Assembly (NCBI GenBank): GCA_907165275.2
Contig: OU015654.1
Coordinates: 7,953,501-8,017,500 of the forward strand
Direction: 5' to 3'
DNA length: 64,000 nucleotides
From: Zygaena filipendulae
Lineage: Eukaryota > Arthropoda > Insecta > Lepidoptera > Zygaenidae
A program made the translations under genes and the position numbers. Below, one piece after another: positions 25,901 to 35,205 of the stretch; position 1 is the stretch's first letter; every line of letters starts with the position of its first letter. The notes under the pieces were generated by a model, which was given only the letters and a program-made list of their open reading frames with translations, was not told where the DNA came from and did not search any database.

Positions 25901-28900
25901 GGCGCCAGGGCATGACCGCGCAAGAGATGACGCTGCCGCTGGGTGCGCACACTCACCTTGCTGTGTTGCATGCATTACAAAACATACAACACACAGTCGA
26001 ATTGTCAATCTCCTCCTCCTTTGGAAGTCGGTTAAAAAAACACAACAATTTTGTTTTTATTGGCACACCAACTGCTTAGAGGCAAAGCATTATAATAATA
26101 ACTAATTATAGGTACACTAAGACAAGCCTGTTCGCTAATAATAATAGGTGTGAAACAACATTCGCAATTTAGTAGGTAACAATGTGATTTGCTACATACT
26201 TTTTCCTTTTTCTTTTTTTCTTACAAACGACGTAATACAGTTAAAGTAATTCAAGAATTTAAATTTAAATATTTAATGTCCCTAGTCATTGGTTATAGAT
26301 GTCAACTTAGCTTTTATGTTTTATAATAGGTACACCCCAGCGGGGTTAGCCAACAGACATTCTACAAACGTTAATGCACAGAAAACTAAGTAATGAATCG
26401 TCATGTAACTTAGTCAGTCAATCAAAACTCTAGTTTTGCGTGACCATGTGAAAACTTAGTTGAAAACTTAGTTACTTAGTTTTCTAGTAGTAGAATGTCA
26501 ATTTGGCTAGGGACGCAGGGTCCTAATTCCCAATGACCAACAACATTCCTTGCCCATAACTCGCGTCCCAAAAACACAATCCGCAACGTTCCAAACGCCA
26601 AAATATTAGCAAATAATATTCTTTATATTATGGAACACACGTTGTAAATGTATTCTTTTGGAAGTGAACATTCATTGAGCGCGAGGGTAAAAAACAATAT
26701 TTGTGGCGCGTTATCTTAACGCGACGTGTTATGGTCATAGTGAATAGGGGCACTGGTTGAATGTTATTTATTGGGAATAAAGAGAGAAAGAAAGAAAAGA
26801 AGTTTACTTTCCAAGACAATATGTAACAAATAATTAATTGAAACATTATTAATAACTGTTGAAAAAATGGTCCCTGCTCAGCAAAATTCTATCTCACACA
26901 TTTATTATATTATCACGCAGCGTTAGTTTCAGTCAGAACGCAAATAAAATAAAACTAAAAACTAACTAAAAAGATGATGTCTTGGACTCGGTTTCATAAA
27001 CTAATCTCATATAATATTATGCTACCTTTTAAGCATCTACACGTTTTGCAATAACATAATTGGTTCTACAATGAAGGTTTATTAATTCGGGCTTAAAAAT
27101 ATAAATAATGTTACAGATGTGGTGATACCTACAAACTCTGCTGAGAAAACTAATATCGTGTTGAAAGCCGGTCAACGTGTCATGGTACTCAAATCGCCGA
27201 AAGGAATTTATATGCAACTGGAGTCCGGTAAAATTATTGCCATCAAGACTTCTTTCAAAGGACTAGGTCAAAAAGGCGCTGATAATAAAGACAACATCGG
27301 AAAGAAAAGTAAGTGTCGTCACAAATTCTCAATATCATCTTAACTTTCCTCAGTCTTATTTGTTATTCTCCTTTGTTACAGTCATAGGCACTAGGCCATC
27401 GTCAGCAAACATTCCTGGGTCCTTGAAAAATAACTCTGCCATCACCATCACTTCTAAGGGTGGAATCAGACCGGGTTTCAACAGAGTATTGAATAGGCCT
27501 TCGGTAATGGGCCACAAAATGCCTACAAGACCCATGCACCCTGGTCAACGCATTAGTGAACTTAGAAGTCGTTTGGGAGAAATGAGGTCGTACTCTGCCA
27601 TGCGTCCAAAGTTGCCCTCGCAAGGTAGATTAGTTCGACCAAATTTGCCAGGGTCTGTGAGCATAACAAAAGTGAAAAATACAAAGAGGTCTGACAATGA
27701 CAATAGTGATTCCAATACAACTAACAAAATGGACGTCGATTCCGATGACGACACTCAAGTGTTGGACAGCGATGACGAAGACGCCACGAAAGATGAACAG
27801 TCACACTCAAATAAGAAGGAAACGAAAAATAATAAAGAGAAACCAAATGAAAATAGAACTGAAGATCCCAAGCCTTCCACTGACACTACTAAACACAAAA
27901 AGGGAAGCGACGAAAGTGAAGCAAAGTATAAAGAAGCGCAACCAATGGTATTAACCACTGATGAAAAATTGCCAGCAGAGGAGACACTAGAAAATAAATC
28001 AGCTGACAATTTAATAGAAGACATAAAGTCACCGAGTGATGGATCGAAGACGGAACGAACGGATTCGGCACCCGCCAGAGAACATGTCCAGAAAAAGATC
28101 AATTTGCTCAAAAACTACCGACACCAGCGCCAGGGCAGCCGGCCGCAGACCGAGTCGAGTCTCAGCCAACTCGAGAGGACAGCTAGTGCCCTGAACAAGG
28201 AGGGGCTGCCCGACTTCCGTAAAAACTTGGACGACATAACGCAGTCCTATTCTCCCGGCAGCGAAGATAAGCCTGTTGCTAAAACTAAGAAGAAACGATC
28301 GCCCAACAAACAAGAAGCAGCGGCCGAGACTCACACTAGCGATAGGCCGGCGCCGTCGAGTGCGGGCATGTCGCACAGCGTGTCCAGCTTGCTCAGCCCC
28401 GGCGGGGGCTCGGCGCCCAAGTCTCGGACTGAGCCTACGGCGCCGGTCGCCCCCGCGGGTCACGCCGGTCCCAGCTCTCAGTCGAGACTGATGAACCAGC
28501 CGGCCGCCGGGGTGTCCCGCGACACTATGAGTCCGATGACCCCTCCTCACGGGCATTTAGGTCATTTGCCGCCGAGTAAGCCGCCGCCTGCTCTGCCGCT
28601 GAACATGAGTCACGGCATGATGGGCGCGGCGCTCGCGCCCGAGGTGGGCAAGGCGCCTCTGGCCCCGAGCGGCTCCCAGCCACCGAGCGCGATGCCCATG
28701 AGCCCCATGGTGCCGCCGACCCGGCCCTACCCCAGCGGTGCGCCGAATGCACCCGAAGTGCCGTATGGCCAATATCCAGGTAAATAGCTATTGCGAGTAT
28801 TTGGGGCCAAGTTTTATGTAATACATAGTTTATGATAGAAATGATTTCAGCCCTTAACTGAGAACTTAAAAATCTGTCCTGAAGTTCATTCAATGTAAAT

Positions 28901-29267
28901 AACTAAAACATAAACATTTCGAATCTCTATATGGCTGAATGAACATAGTTTTTTTTGCCTTCCTCGATAGTTATGGGTAAATTTTTCAACGTCAATAAAC
29001 TCTGTACTCACGTGCTCGTGATAAGAACACATTTGACGGTGTCGTTTTCGTTCAGGTTACGGCATGGGCTACGGCGGGTACCCGAGCGCGGCGTACTACG
29101 CGGGGTACGGCGGCGCGGCGTACTACCCGCCGGCGCCCGCGCACGCGCCGTACGCGCCGCCCGCCGGCCCCGCGCCCGCGTACCCGCTGCCGCCCGCGCC
29201 CGCGCCCGCGCCCGCCCCCGCCGCCCCCTTGCCCGAGGGCTACCTGCCCCCGAACCCCCCGTGGTGA
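5405..29267 (+). CDS. RAD54L2: RAD54L2/ARIP4-like SNF2-family ATPase, 22 exons
   Basis: Nuclear SNF2/Rad54-group DNA-dependent ATPase. Mammalian RAD54L2 (ARIP4) binds nuclear receptors and SUMO-modified proteins and is linked to clearance of trapped topoisomerase II. Exons: 5405-6208, 7214-7366, 7542-7654, 10376-10529, 10867-10999, 12343-12473, 13251-13454, 13710-13853, 14996-15175, 15610-15769, 16126-16260, 16950-17157, 18928-19093, 19352-19513, 19594-21346, 22260-22458, 23047-23230, 24530-24708, 25749-25942, 27117-27308, 27382-28779, 29056-29267. All junctions are GT-AG and phases agree, giving 7158 bases, 2385 residues plus stop. The start is the first of two adjacent ATGs (AACATGATG). The protein is much longer than the roughly 1470-residue human form because of low-complexity insertions. 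Ortholog identity is from recalled motif order, not a search. Confidence 0.96.
6737..7085. mobile_element. MITE copy (family with TIR GTGTTAAYGAATTAACTGAA), intron 1
   Basis: The element starts GTGTTAACGAATTAACTGAA and ends with the reverse complement TTCAGTTAATTCATTAACAC, so terminal inverted repeats are about 23 bases. A second copy at 21828-22166 in intron 15 of the same gene matches along its length, including GCTACGCCCGCRCCTA and TTTAGACATGGGC. No coding capacity. No clear target duplication was found. Confidence 0.85.
7813..10348 (-). mobile_element. 5'-truncated Jockey/CR1-like LINE with broken reverse transcriptase, intron 3
   Basis: The minus strand encodes two pieces of non-LTR retrotransposon ORF2. 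Piece one (10348-9533) covers the region before the RT with [18 protein letters not shown] and the first RT block ([16 protein letters not shown]). Piece two (9561-8401) carries [22 protein letters not shown] and [10 protein letters not shown] (YADD at about 9282-9271), the thumb and C-terminal region. The pieces meet around 9545-9561 in different frames, and the segment that normally holds the RPIS and FGFR-type blocks is missing, so the RT cannot be active. A T-rich tract at 7813-7827 marks the poly(A) end. Neither an endonuclease nor an ORF1 is present. Confidence 0.88.
10567..10752 (-). pseudogene. RTE-type LINE C-terminal remnant, intron 4
   Basis: Minus-strand reading gives [19 protein letters not shown] and then [15 protein letters not shown], which resembles the common C-terminal end of RTE-clade LINE polyproteins (WADDL, AQDR..W, EAF.QQW). 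It is short, has no RT domain, and lies directly after exon 4. Confidence 0.6.
11195..11458. mobile_element. CRE-containing MITE, copy 1, intron 5
   Basis: The left end is TAATCCGTCATGTAGATTAG and the right end reads, in reverse complement, TTAGTCCGTCAGTTAGAAAA. Both ends continue into an A-rich stretch and a GACACGTATTTTT-like block. Two exact TGACGTCA sites lie inside, at 11294-11301 and 11340-11347. Sister copies are at 16645-16845, 17683-17925 and 21532-21807, all in introns of this gene. Confidence 0.8.
11755..11963. mobile_element. MITE with CAGATAAGCAATA-type TIRs, copy 1, intron 5
   Basis: The ends are inverted repeats of about 28 bases: CGATAAGCAGTAACATGTTA on the left and TAACACACTATGGCTTATCTG on the right side. 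The internal sequence (AATTATGTGTTTACCTTA, CATTGTTTAAATA) matches the copy at 50743-50966 in a DERA intron. No coding capacity. Confidence 0.82.
12093..12225 (-). repeat. Interspersed GCGGTTTCACCCGCG repeat, intron 5
   Basis: The copy begins ACTAGCTGTCCCCGCGG, then TTTCACCCGCGGTAATTTCG and a CCCGTGGGAATTTCAGG block, the reverse orientation of the units at 2717-3342. Similar single copies in introns of this gene are at about 14310-14510 and 19128-19318. Confidence 0.75.
12343..19513 (+). CDS. RAD54L2: RAD54L2 exons 6-14: first RecA-like (SNF2_N) lobe
   Basis: Residues 453-949. Exon 6 begins [19 protein letters not shown] and leads to IARIIKPHQ, the usual entry to the ATPase. Walker A is HSMGLGKT in exon 7 (K532). 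Walker B is DEGH at 742-745 (16173-16184), the ARIP4-type variant of DEAH. The TGYPLQNN motif spans exons 11-12, followed by [15 protein letters not shown] and [15 protein letters not shown], both strongly ARIP4-like. Exon 13 gives [11 protein letters not shown]; exon 14 begins [19 protein letters not shown] in exon 9 contains an LXXLL motif of the nuclear-receptor-box type. Exons 9-10 (about 635-722) add a lysine/glutamate-rich insert between conserved blocks. Splice sites are canonical. Confidence 0.96.
14310..14510 (-). repeat. Interspersed GCGGTTTCACCCGCG repeat, intron 8
   Basis: The copy starts CTAGCTGTCCCGCGCGG and continues TTTCACCCGCGATAATTTCG and TTCCCGCGG. It lies in an otherwise featureless AT-rich intron that also holds a LINE-tail-like stretch at about 13930-14190. 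Confidence 0.7.
15793..15880 (+). mobile_element. tRNA-like SINE fragment, intron 10
   Basis: The stretch carries GGTTACTACGCTGCTCCGCA and the B-box-like GGGTTCGATTCTC. It is directly followed by a minus-oriented LINE 3' tail (about 15895-16040, with CTTTATTGAACACCAAA). No tRNA fold is complete. Confidence 0.55.
16645..16845. mobile_element. CRE-containing MITE, copy 2, intron 11
   Basis: The left end is GATTCCGTCAGTTAGATAAT and the right end has AATATGTGTCCAATTTG and TTAATCTACAAGATA, a decayed partner. One exact TGACGTCA lies at 16733-16740. It belongs to the same family as 11195-11458. Confidence 0.72.
17445..17554. repeat. Inverted repeat, 30-bp arms with one mismatch, intron 12
   Basis: The left arm at 17445-17474 (GTGTGTTCCGATATACACTG plus CGAGCACTGT) pairs with the right arm at 17525-17554 with one mismatch, around a 50-base spacer. 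It looks like a very short foldback element. Confidence 0.82.
17683..17925. mobile_element. CRE-containing MITE, copy 3, intron 12
   Basis: The left end is TTAGTCCGTCAGTTAGATAA; the right end is decayed (ATTTTTTATTAGTTGACAAG). Exact TGACGTCA sites are at 17791-17798 and 17826-17833. The inverted repeat at 17445-17554 lies just upstream. Confidence 0.75.
18250..18640 (+). pseudogene. LINE ORF2 C-terminal fragment plus a separate LINE tail, intron 12
   Basis: On the plus strand, about 18285-18468 reads [20 protein letters not shown] and then [19 protein letters not shown] and [10 protein letters not shown], the typical C-terminal end of a Jockey/CR1-type RT. From about 18476 a TAGA microsatellite leads into CTTTATTGCACACCAAACTG, the 3' tail of another LINE in minus orientation. 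Related tails are at about 15895-16040, 37750-37875 and 49925-49975. Confidence 0.72.
19128..19318 (-). repeat. Interspersed GCGGTTTCACCCGCG-type repeat, intron 13
   Basis: The copy begins ACTAGCTGTCCCCCACGG, then TTTCACCCGTGGTAATTTCA, and runs to a GACAGACAGACG tract. It occupies most of the 258-base intron. Confidence 0.72.
19594..21346 (+). CDS. RAD54L2: RAD54L2 exon 15: 490-residue low-complexity insert, then start of lobe 2
   Basis: This single 1753-base exon encodes residues 950-1533. The first part (about 960-1300) is rich in P, Y, N, Q and G with repeated YPP, NQ and YPN words (for example [16 protein letters not shown]). The next part (about 1300-1440) is a K/E/S-rich charged stretch with several SUMO-consensus motifs (VKTE, LKAE, IKSE, VKIE). 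From about 1442 the conserved fold resumes: [40 protein letters not shown]. The insert therefore lies between the two ATPase lobes. The intron before it is only 80 bases. Disorder is inferred from composition. Confidence 0.94.
21532..21807. mobile_element. CRE-type MITE, copy 4, intron 15
   Basis: The ends are TAAGTCCGTCTTGTAGATGA and, on the right, TCTAACTGACGGACTAAA. The CRE-like sites are mutated here (TGACGTTA, TGACGTCG). It ends 20 bases before the next MITE begins at 21828. Confidence 0.8.
21828..22166. mobile_element. MITE copy (partner of 6737-7085), intron 15
   Basis: It starts GTGTTAATGAATAACCTGAA and ends TTCAGTTAATTCATTAACAC. The internal sequence follows the copy in intron 1 closely, with a few short deletions. 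It is placed head to tail with the CRE-type MITE. Confidence 0.85.
22260..24708 (+). CDS. RAD54L2: RAD54L2 exons 16-18: second RecA-like (Helicase_C) lobe
   Basis: Residues 1534-1720. The YYR end of exon 15 joins LDGST here, the usual motif IV-V entry. [17 protein letters not shown] (1563-1579) and [20 protein letters not shown] (1583-1602) are the SNF2 motifs V and VI with the arginine finger region. Exon 17 adds [20 protein letters not shown] and the brace-like [16 protein letters not shown]. Exon 18 is a charged helix-rich segment ending AEKRLAQRG. These exons are GC-richer than the N-terminal exons. All catalytic motifs look intact, so the ATPase is predicted active. Confidence 0.96.
23748..24346. 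mobile_element. About 600-bp inverted-repeat element, intron 17
   Basis: The left end AATAGGGTACTTGCATGAA recurs as TTCATGCAAGTACCCTATT at the right end, an exact 19-base terminal inverted repeat. Inside, TGACGTCA occurs near 23903 and 24187, and a segment (about 23930-24100, containing GAAGGCAAAAGAAACT and TAAGATGCATTTCGATTC) is shared with 53895-54070. No protein is encoded. Confidence 0.78.
25749..29267 (+). CDS. RAD54L2: RAD54L2 exons 19-22: C-terminal tail
   Basis: Residues 1721-2385. Exon 19 has the ARIP4-type block [20 protein letters not shown]; exon 20 continues [20 protein letters not shown] and [20 protein letters not shown], a conserved beta-rich segment. Exon 21 (466 residues) begins with a basic segment ([27 protein letters not shown]), then an acidic S/D/E/K region, then a P/G/M-rich region. 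Exon 22 ends in a Gly-Tyr and Ala-Pro repeat tail ([17 protein letters not shown], then APAPAPA) and stops at 29265-29267. The last exon is extremely GC-rich for this genome. Intron 20 is 73 bases. Confidence 0.95.
26520..26751. mobile_element. MITE with CCYWATTCMCWATGACCA-type ends, intron 19
   Basis: The left end CCTAATTCCCAATGACCA and right end TGGTCATAGTGAATAGGG are imperfect inverted repeats. The interior (GCGTCCCAAAAACACAAT, AATATTCTTTAT, TTTGTGGCG) matches the copy at 46159-46379 in the last intron of the cuticular gene. Confidence 0.75.
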
Positions 29268-31870
29268 ACGCACTCTGACGACTCTCGCTTGACTTATATG
29301 TGAATACAATTTTTTTTTAACTCTTTACTCTTATATTTCAAAATGGAGCGTTCGCGTTTTCAGAGGGCCTACCACTAGCGGTAGCCGTAGCGGTATTAAT
29401 TTTACCTTAAATCGAAGTTTCCAATCCTACATAATGTGTTATGTGGAAATTATGTTGAATTAAAAATGTATGTAAAATTATAATAATACTGCCATAAATA
29501 ATGGTGGTAGGCCCCAGATCTTCTACTTAATTTGTGTGTCGGTTATATGATTTTAAAAACATATTAAATTCAAGTCCAATCCGAACGAAAGCTGCAGTGG
29601 ATGTAGGAAATGTTTATAAATTAACAATGTGATAAGGAAATTTGTTTTTATGACATTATTTATTTTTCCTATCTTATTTTTTTATTCGACTCTATGATCG
29701 ATCATTTTTTTGAATGTTTTTTAATAACCTATGTAAATAATGTTCAATTCGCGTATCTTTGGGTACTAATTTTATATAGTGCTTCAAACGGGACTCTGCT
29801 GACGAGTGTATGTATTGTAATTTGAATGAACTAAACATAAAAAAAAAATAGATTTAACATAATAATTGTGATTAGAACTTGTCTTTTATGATTGCTTATA
29901 TTAGTATTATTGTGACAAAATTATATTATAATAACCAGATAGCGTAGGAAAGGAAAGAGAGTCCCGTCGACAGTGCAGCGTCAACGGTTCAATGCGTCAT
30001 CCTCACTATTTTGGCTATGGATCGTCTTGTAGATGTGATAAGTCGCTATCTAGTGTAAGTTTCATTATAACGTGTACGAAGTATTTATCAAATCTTAGCT
30101 TAGATAGGAGTCCACTTGTAATATTAGATAATTATTCTTAGAATTTAGTTTCTCTCATTTAAATAATAATCAATAGAACCATTGTATGTGTTGACTTTTT
30201 ATATTACAATATGTATTAATATACTTGCAAACGAGACAGAATAATGTTGATCATTATTATGTCATGAGAGCATACAAATGACTGGTCCTACGTACACACA
30301 TTACTTTTACGTATAATTAACTCGCGTTTTTTACGCTTTCTTTATTTACTATTGTAAACAAAACCACAATTTGATTGTATTGATTTGATAATAAGGAGCA
30401 CATAATATTATAATTACATAATATAGAAATGATGGCTGTTAGATCACAATAAATATTATGTAAAGCAGGTAATTGCCATAGGTACGTGCCGTACTTACCG
30501 GCCTAAATGAGATCAATGATCAATTTACTTCAATAACCTTATTTCCGTTCGATATGTTAGTTTCCAAACTATGCGTTTGTTCTGTGTGCAGTTGACTTCC
30601 GTCTCCGAAACGGCTCGACCGATTTGAATGTTTTTTTTTTTAAATATTAGTCAGATATGAGAATAGGTGGTAAAGTATTTTCACCTTCCTTCCCCCCTTC
30701 CATTTTTTTATTGCGGCTTTAGTATTTTTGTGGGAACAAATATCCAAATACGTTATAGCCGTTGTTCATTGACGTTAACTCATTACATGGAGTGTCGCGC
30801 CACTTTAATATATCAGCAGTATAACAAGTTACAGGAATTTTGAGTTAGGTCACTCTTTCTTTCGATTTATTCTTACGTTCGATTTCTTTGATAATTTATA
30901 TGGCAGAACAACGTTGACCCGGTCAGCTATTATCTGAATGGTCCTTATTGGGTTAAAGACCATCCAGTATATGGTCCAAACTCATGAAACATTCAAGAAA
31001 AATGTAGATATCGATTCGCCAACTGGACGATTGGACCTTTTGCGAATTGGACGTAATGGGGCTAAACGAAATTATCGCCCCAAATTGTACTAAACTTATT
31101 TAACCAAAACGAATGTCGGGTATCGTTGCGTTGAAGACAACTTCAACGAGACAGTTTTGTCTCGTTGAAGTTGTCTAAGTTCGACTTTTGTCTTAGTTTT
31201 TGCAAGTGCATCTTGTTTTTTTTATATCAATGTTCCCAGCAAATTATTAGTGCTGTGGAATTAAATATATTAAAAATTAAATGTAGACTGTAATAGTTCC
31301 GAAATATTGTTCCTGAAAACGTATTCCTGTTATTTTAGAATTTGCCTACATTATTTAATTTGTTTCTGCACTATTGATTTATTGGTTTATTTTTAGTTTC
31401 AATCTCAACGTGAAAAACCATGATAAAGTAGGTAACTAAACGATTGCACTGTTAAAGGAAACTTAAACGCATTGTTATAAGAAGTCATTTACTACAGCGT
31501 CCGATTGTATCTTACATCAAATTTCATGTAGGTATGGTCATTAAGTTACGTGTACCGGTACATCGAAATTGAATCTCAAATGATTTGTGCACCGGAATAA
31601 AAAATAACAGTTTATAAAAGTTATTATTATCATCTCAAACTATTTTTACACCGCTATGGCACATCTCCACATAGGTTACATACCTACCTAGTTTTAATAT
31701 TTTTTGTGATGTTTGTATGCTGAGAACAGTAACTACAACTTACTTCTAGGTAAGTAGGTATACTTGTATTTTGGCATGGTCGTTCCGTGATATAAAATAG
31801 ACATTGCATTTTAAATTGGTCAATCAATAGCAGTTGTACCAGCGATATCTAATAAAGAAATCAATAAACA
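29268..31870 (+). other. Probable 3' UTR of RAD54L2 and following spacer
   Basis: No coding frame and few recognisable repeats follow the stop codon. Possible poly(A) signals are AATAAA at 30448-30453 and a pair near 31848 and 31857; which is used cannot be told from sequence. A perfect hairpin lies at 31135-31176. Confidence 0.45.
31135..31176. repeat. Perfect hairpin, 19-bp arms, 4-base loop
   Basis: AGACAACTTCAACGAGACA at 31135-31153 and its exact reverse complement at 31158-31176 flank the loop GTTT. It is isolated from any recognised element. It could be a small foldback element or a structured RNA in a long 3' UTR. Confidence 0.85.
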
Positions 31871-32890
31871 TTTTGTAGTTTTATTTTTAATTTATGTAAC
31901 AATTTTGTTGGTTGATGCGTTCGAAATATGAGTATCTAGATACTATCTACTACGCAAGTACAAGAGGAACTTGGAGATGTTGATTTGAAGTAATTTTTTG
32001 TATTGCAATAGAATAGAACTTGAACGATGGTAAAATTATTGTAGTTATTTTTTAGTATTTATTACGATATCCGCTGGGGAGCAATACCTCAGCGACCAAG
32101 GTAACTTTCCACGTCGCGCGTCGGGGTTAGTATTGTGAAAAGTTCAAAACCTATTCCAAACAGCTCGGTCGCAAAACGCAAATACCTATAATCTTAATTA
32201 AACCTCCAATGAAAACACAAATATTGAATCTGTTGCGTCTCGTAGTGGTTACATTGTCTTTGTTGCGTCCGCGGTCCGGCGTCCGTGCGGCCGGCTGCCG
32301 CTGTCGCGTAACGAACTGATGTCACGCTTTACAGGTGACTAGATGGAAAAATATCTATATTTTTACAAGGTCGTTGCTTATTATTATTAAGCGTTAATAA
32401 GCAAAGAAATACTTCTCACTACATTTCAAGTGTGAATACAACCGCCTATTTCGTTTCGACAAACAACGTAAATTATGATTTGCCATAAAATTAAGATAGG
32501 TATAGACTCGGTAAGAATTAACAATAAGATCTTACCCATGTTTTTCTCTACATCATATTAAAATGTACAATACCTATTAGTTACCTACCTAGTTGTAGGT
32601 AGGTACCTACTTATTTGCGCATCGCAAAAAACCCTTGTTCTCAAGTGCAAACACTGACTGACATGATATATAATTGTTGTGATGATTGTACATCAACACA
32701 ACAATTATTATCAATAATTAAGTCACGATGTAACTGAACGTGAGTTGATTATGATACTATATACCTACTTACGACTATACAAGCAACAAGTTGTGTAATT
32801 TTAATAATTAAGAGCATCAATAACTTGAAGTTTAATAATCTAAAAATGATGAACTACTTTTAGGTTAGAATATTACGCTATAGGTACAAG
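31871..32890. other. Spacer with a CpG-rich island near 32240-32330
   Basis: The stretch is AT-rich apart from a short GC- and CpG-rich island (GTCCGCGGTCCGGCGTCCG, GCGGCCGGCTGCCGCTGTCG). The island ends in an exon-like ATGTCACGCTTTACAG followed by GTGACT, which could be a donor site. No partner exon was found. It may be a promoter or first exon of an unseen transcript. Confidence 0.3.
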
Positions 32891-32904
32891 CGTGGGACCG
32901 GGGA

Positions 32905-33465
32905 GTGGTGATGCTGTTTTTCAAAAAGAGTTTAAATACCATACTGAAGAAAAGCAAATCCATCACTTCCAGCCTCCGGAACAAGCCGGTTTCCGAAAGG
33001 GCTCTAGCACCATAGATCACATTAAACACGCTGCGGCAGATTATACCTACAGAAAAAAAAATAAGAACGAAGAGTAAGCACCTAGGGAAGTTCAGGTAAC
33101 CCGGGTAACCGGTAAGAATTGCAAATAAAAGAGAAATGAACGATTTTCTGTCTTTACTTAAAAATTTATCTACTATCTTTAAGCGAGCAATTCTTGTATT
33201 AAGTAGGTAGGTATAGGCAGAGAGAAGGTAATCACTAAGGTATATAATCTGGATCCACGGCCTCAACAGAGCCTCCGAACGAGTGGGTCTAAGATGAACA
33301 TGGACAAGATAAATATCAAACGCACATGTCGCACCTATCCATTCCATTGAAGATCGGTGCACTCGAAGCTGTAAAAATGACTATGTCTACCTGGGACAAA
33401 CAGTCCAACTGGATAAATCCAACTTCGAAAAAGAAGTCAATCGCTGAATCCAGCTCCAGCAAAAA
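32905..33465 (+). pseudogene. RTE-clade LINE reverse transcriptase remnant
   Basis: The plus strand shows HHFQPPEQAGFRKGSSTIDH (about 32965-33025), the RTE-type block around the finger domain. After a gap that lacks the catalytic palm, about 33265-33450 shows ASERVGL, then NDYVYLGQTVQLDKSNFEKE and VNR, interrupted by stops and a frameshift. It is an inactive fragment. Confidence 0.78.
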
Positions 33466-33578
33466 AAAACTGTCATAAATTATAATTATTATAGTTTCTG
33501 TCATCAATTATATCATAATAAATATGTTTCATAGATAGTGAAATAAAAGCTGGCAGAAATCATAATGGTGGCAGTTTT

Positions 33579-34916
33579 TTAACCGACTTCCAAAATGGAG
33601 GAGGTTCTATTTTCGATTGTATGTATGTTTTTTTTTTATGTATGTTTACCGATTACTCGAAGAAAAAAACCGACTTCCAAAAACACAAAACTGAAAAGCT
33701 AAAAATAACAAAATACCGATTTAATCCAAAAGACAAAACACACGTAATATTATTATTGGTTTGTGCTTCCACTGATCGGTATGAAGTCGGTGACAAGCCA
33801 AATATGGAGGGGGAAGATGGGCTAAGTCGACTCCCGCCACCAGCTCTTCGTGAGCAGAACAACCCAAGTGGGAAGACACCAGCGGGTTTGTCACCGACTT
33901 CATACCGATTAGTGGTAGCACAAACCAATAATAATATTACGTGTGTTTTTGTCTTTTGGATTAAATCGGTATGTTGTTATTCTTAGCTTTTTATTTTTAG
34001 ATTTTTAGTTTTGTGTTTTTGGAAGTCGGTTTTAATTTTTTTGTTAAAAATTTGTTTATTTCCCGCTTTTAAGTGGCTTAGTTCGTAATTTCTCTAAATT
34101 ACAATAGCCTAATGTCAACTGCTCATCACCTTTTACAAAATATTGCTTTTCTCGACGCAGGGACGTTAATTGTTGAGGAGTTCTCCTTGTACATCATCAT
34201 CAGTTCCACTTCACCATATACATTGTGACGAGCATAAATTGTTTAGAAACTATATGAAAGTTAACGAATCGGAATCTGTGAAATACCTATTATTTAGTAG
34301 TTCTGATGACCATCTGCGGTCTTCATCATCAGTTCCACTTCTTCAAATTTTACTTTCCGAAAGCAAATAAACGATTTATTATAAAAAATCCAAAAATCGC
34401 TATAGGTGTGCCTATATTTGAAAAGTTACCTCGATTTTTCCAAGATCCCATCATCAGATAGATATCGACTTGGTGACAATGGGACCAATTTGGAAGTAGG
34501 TATACCCTTTCAAACAAGAAAACAATTTTCCAAATCGGTCCAATCGAAACCCGTGAAATACGTATTATTGTTGAGTAGTTCCGATGACCATCTGTGGTCT
34601 TCATCATCAGTTCCACTTCTTCAAATTTTGCTTTCCGAAAGCAAATGAACGATTTACTATAAAAAATACCCAAATCGCCATAGTTGTGCCTATAATTTTT
34701 GAAGAGTTCCTTCGATTTCTCCTTGATCCCATCATCAGATCGCGACTTGGTGGCAATGGGACCTAATTGGGACTAAACCCTTTCAAACAAAAAAAAATTT
34801 TCGAAATCGGTCCAACCGTCTTCGAGTAATCGGTGAACATACATTTAAAAAAAAAAAACATACATATAATCGAACATAGAACCTCCTCCTTTTTGGAAGT
34901 CGGTTATAAAAGCGAG
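33579..34916. mobile_element. Composite inverted-repeat element with nested insertion, 1.34 kb
   Basis: The ends are inverted copies of TTAACCGACTTCCAAAA plus GGAGGAGGTTCTA. Nested near the left end (about 33666-34034) is a second inverted-repeat unit starting AAAACCGACTTCCAAAAACA, itself palindromic over its middle (CACTGATCGGTATGAAGTCG and its complement). The right half has two to three tandem units of about 278 bases sharing GATGACCATCTG and CATCATCAGTTCCACTTC. A second copy in opposite orientation starts at 62801. No transposase is encoded. Confidence 0.8.
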
Positions 34917-35074
34917 CGATTGCGATCAAGCCCCCTTTGCCCTTGCATCCCTTTTTTAATGGGAGAGCTAAAAAACGAGATCGTGAACCAAAAAATTAGG
35001 ACAGATACGAATAATTAGTTAAGTATTAGATTACGTTAATAAGGTAGATTACGTTCTTACAGAATTATATATTT

Positions 35075-35205
35075 GACGACCCGATTAGCGCAGTAGGTCA
35101 TCATGCCTACCCGCTAATCAAGAGGTTCCAGGTTCGATTTCGGGGGGGTGGGGGGGGGATTTGTGTGATGAACACAGGGTTACACTTTCCAGTCTGGGCG
35201 TGTTT
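35075..35205 (+). mobile_element. tRNA-derived SINE, plus orientation
   Basis: A perfect polymerase III A box (TAGCGCAGTAGG, 35086-35097) is followed by a B-box-like GGTTCGATTTC and a G-run, then TTTGTGTGATGAACACAGGG and CTTTCCAGTCTG. It is the same family as 2491-2632. Confidence 0.8.

Noticed and set aside
25657..26105. Several overlapping frames on both strands over a GC-rich stretch
   Set aside because: They arise from the GC-rich exon 19 (25749-25942); only the spliced plus-strand frame matches the ARIP4-type block.
28029..28556. 175-codon minus-strand frame
   Set aside because: Antisense shadow of RAD54L2 exon 21, which has conserved phase and canonical splice sites on the plus strand.
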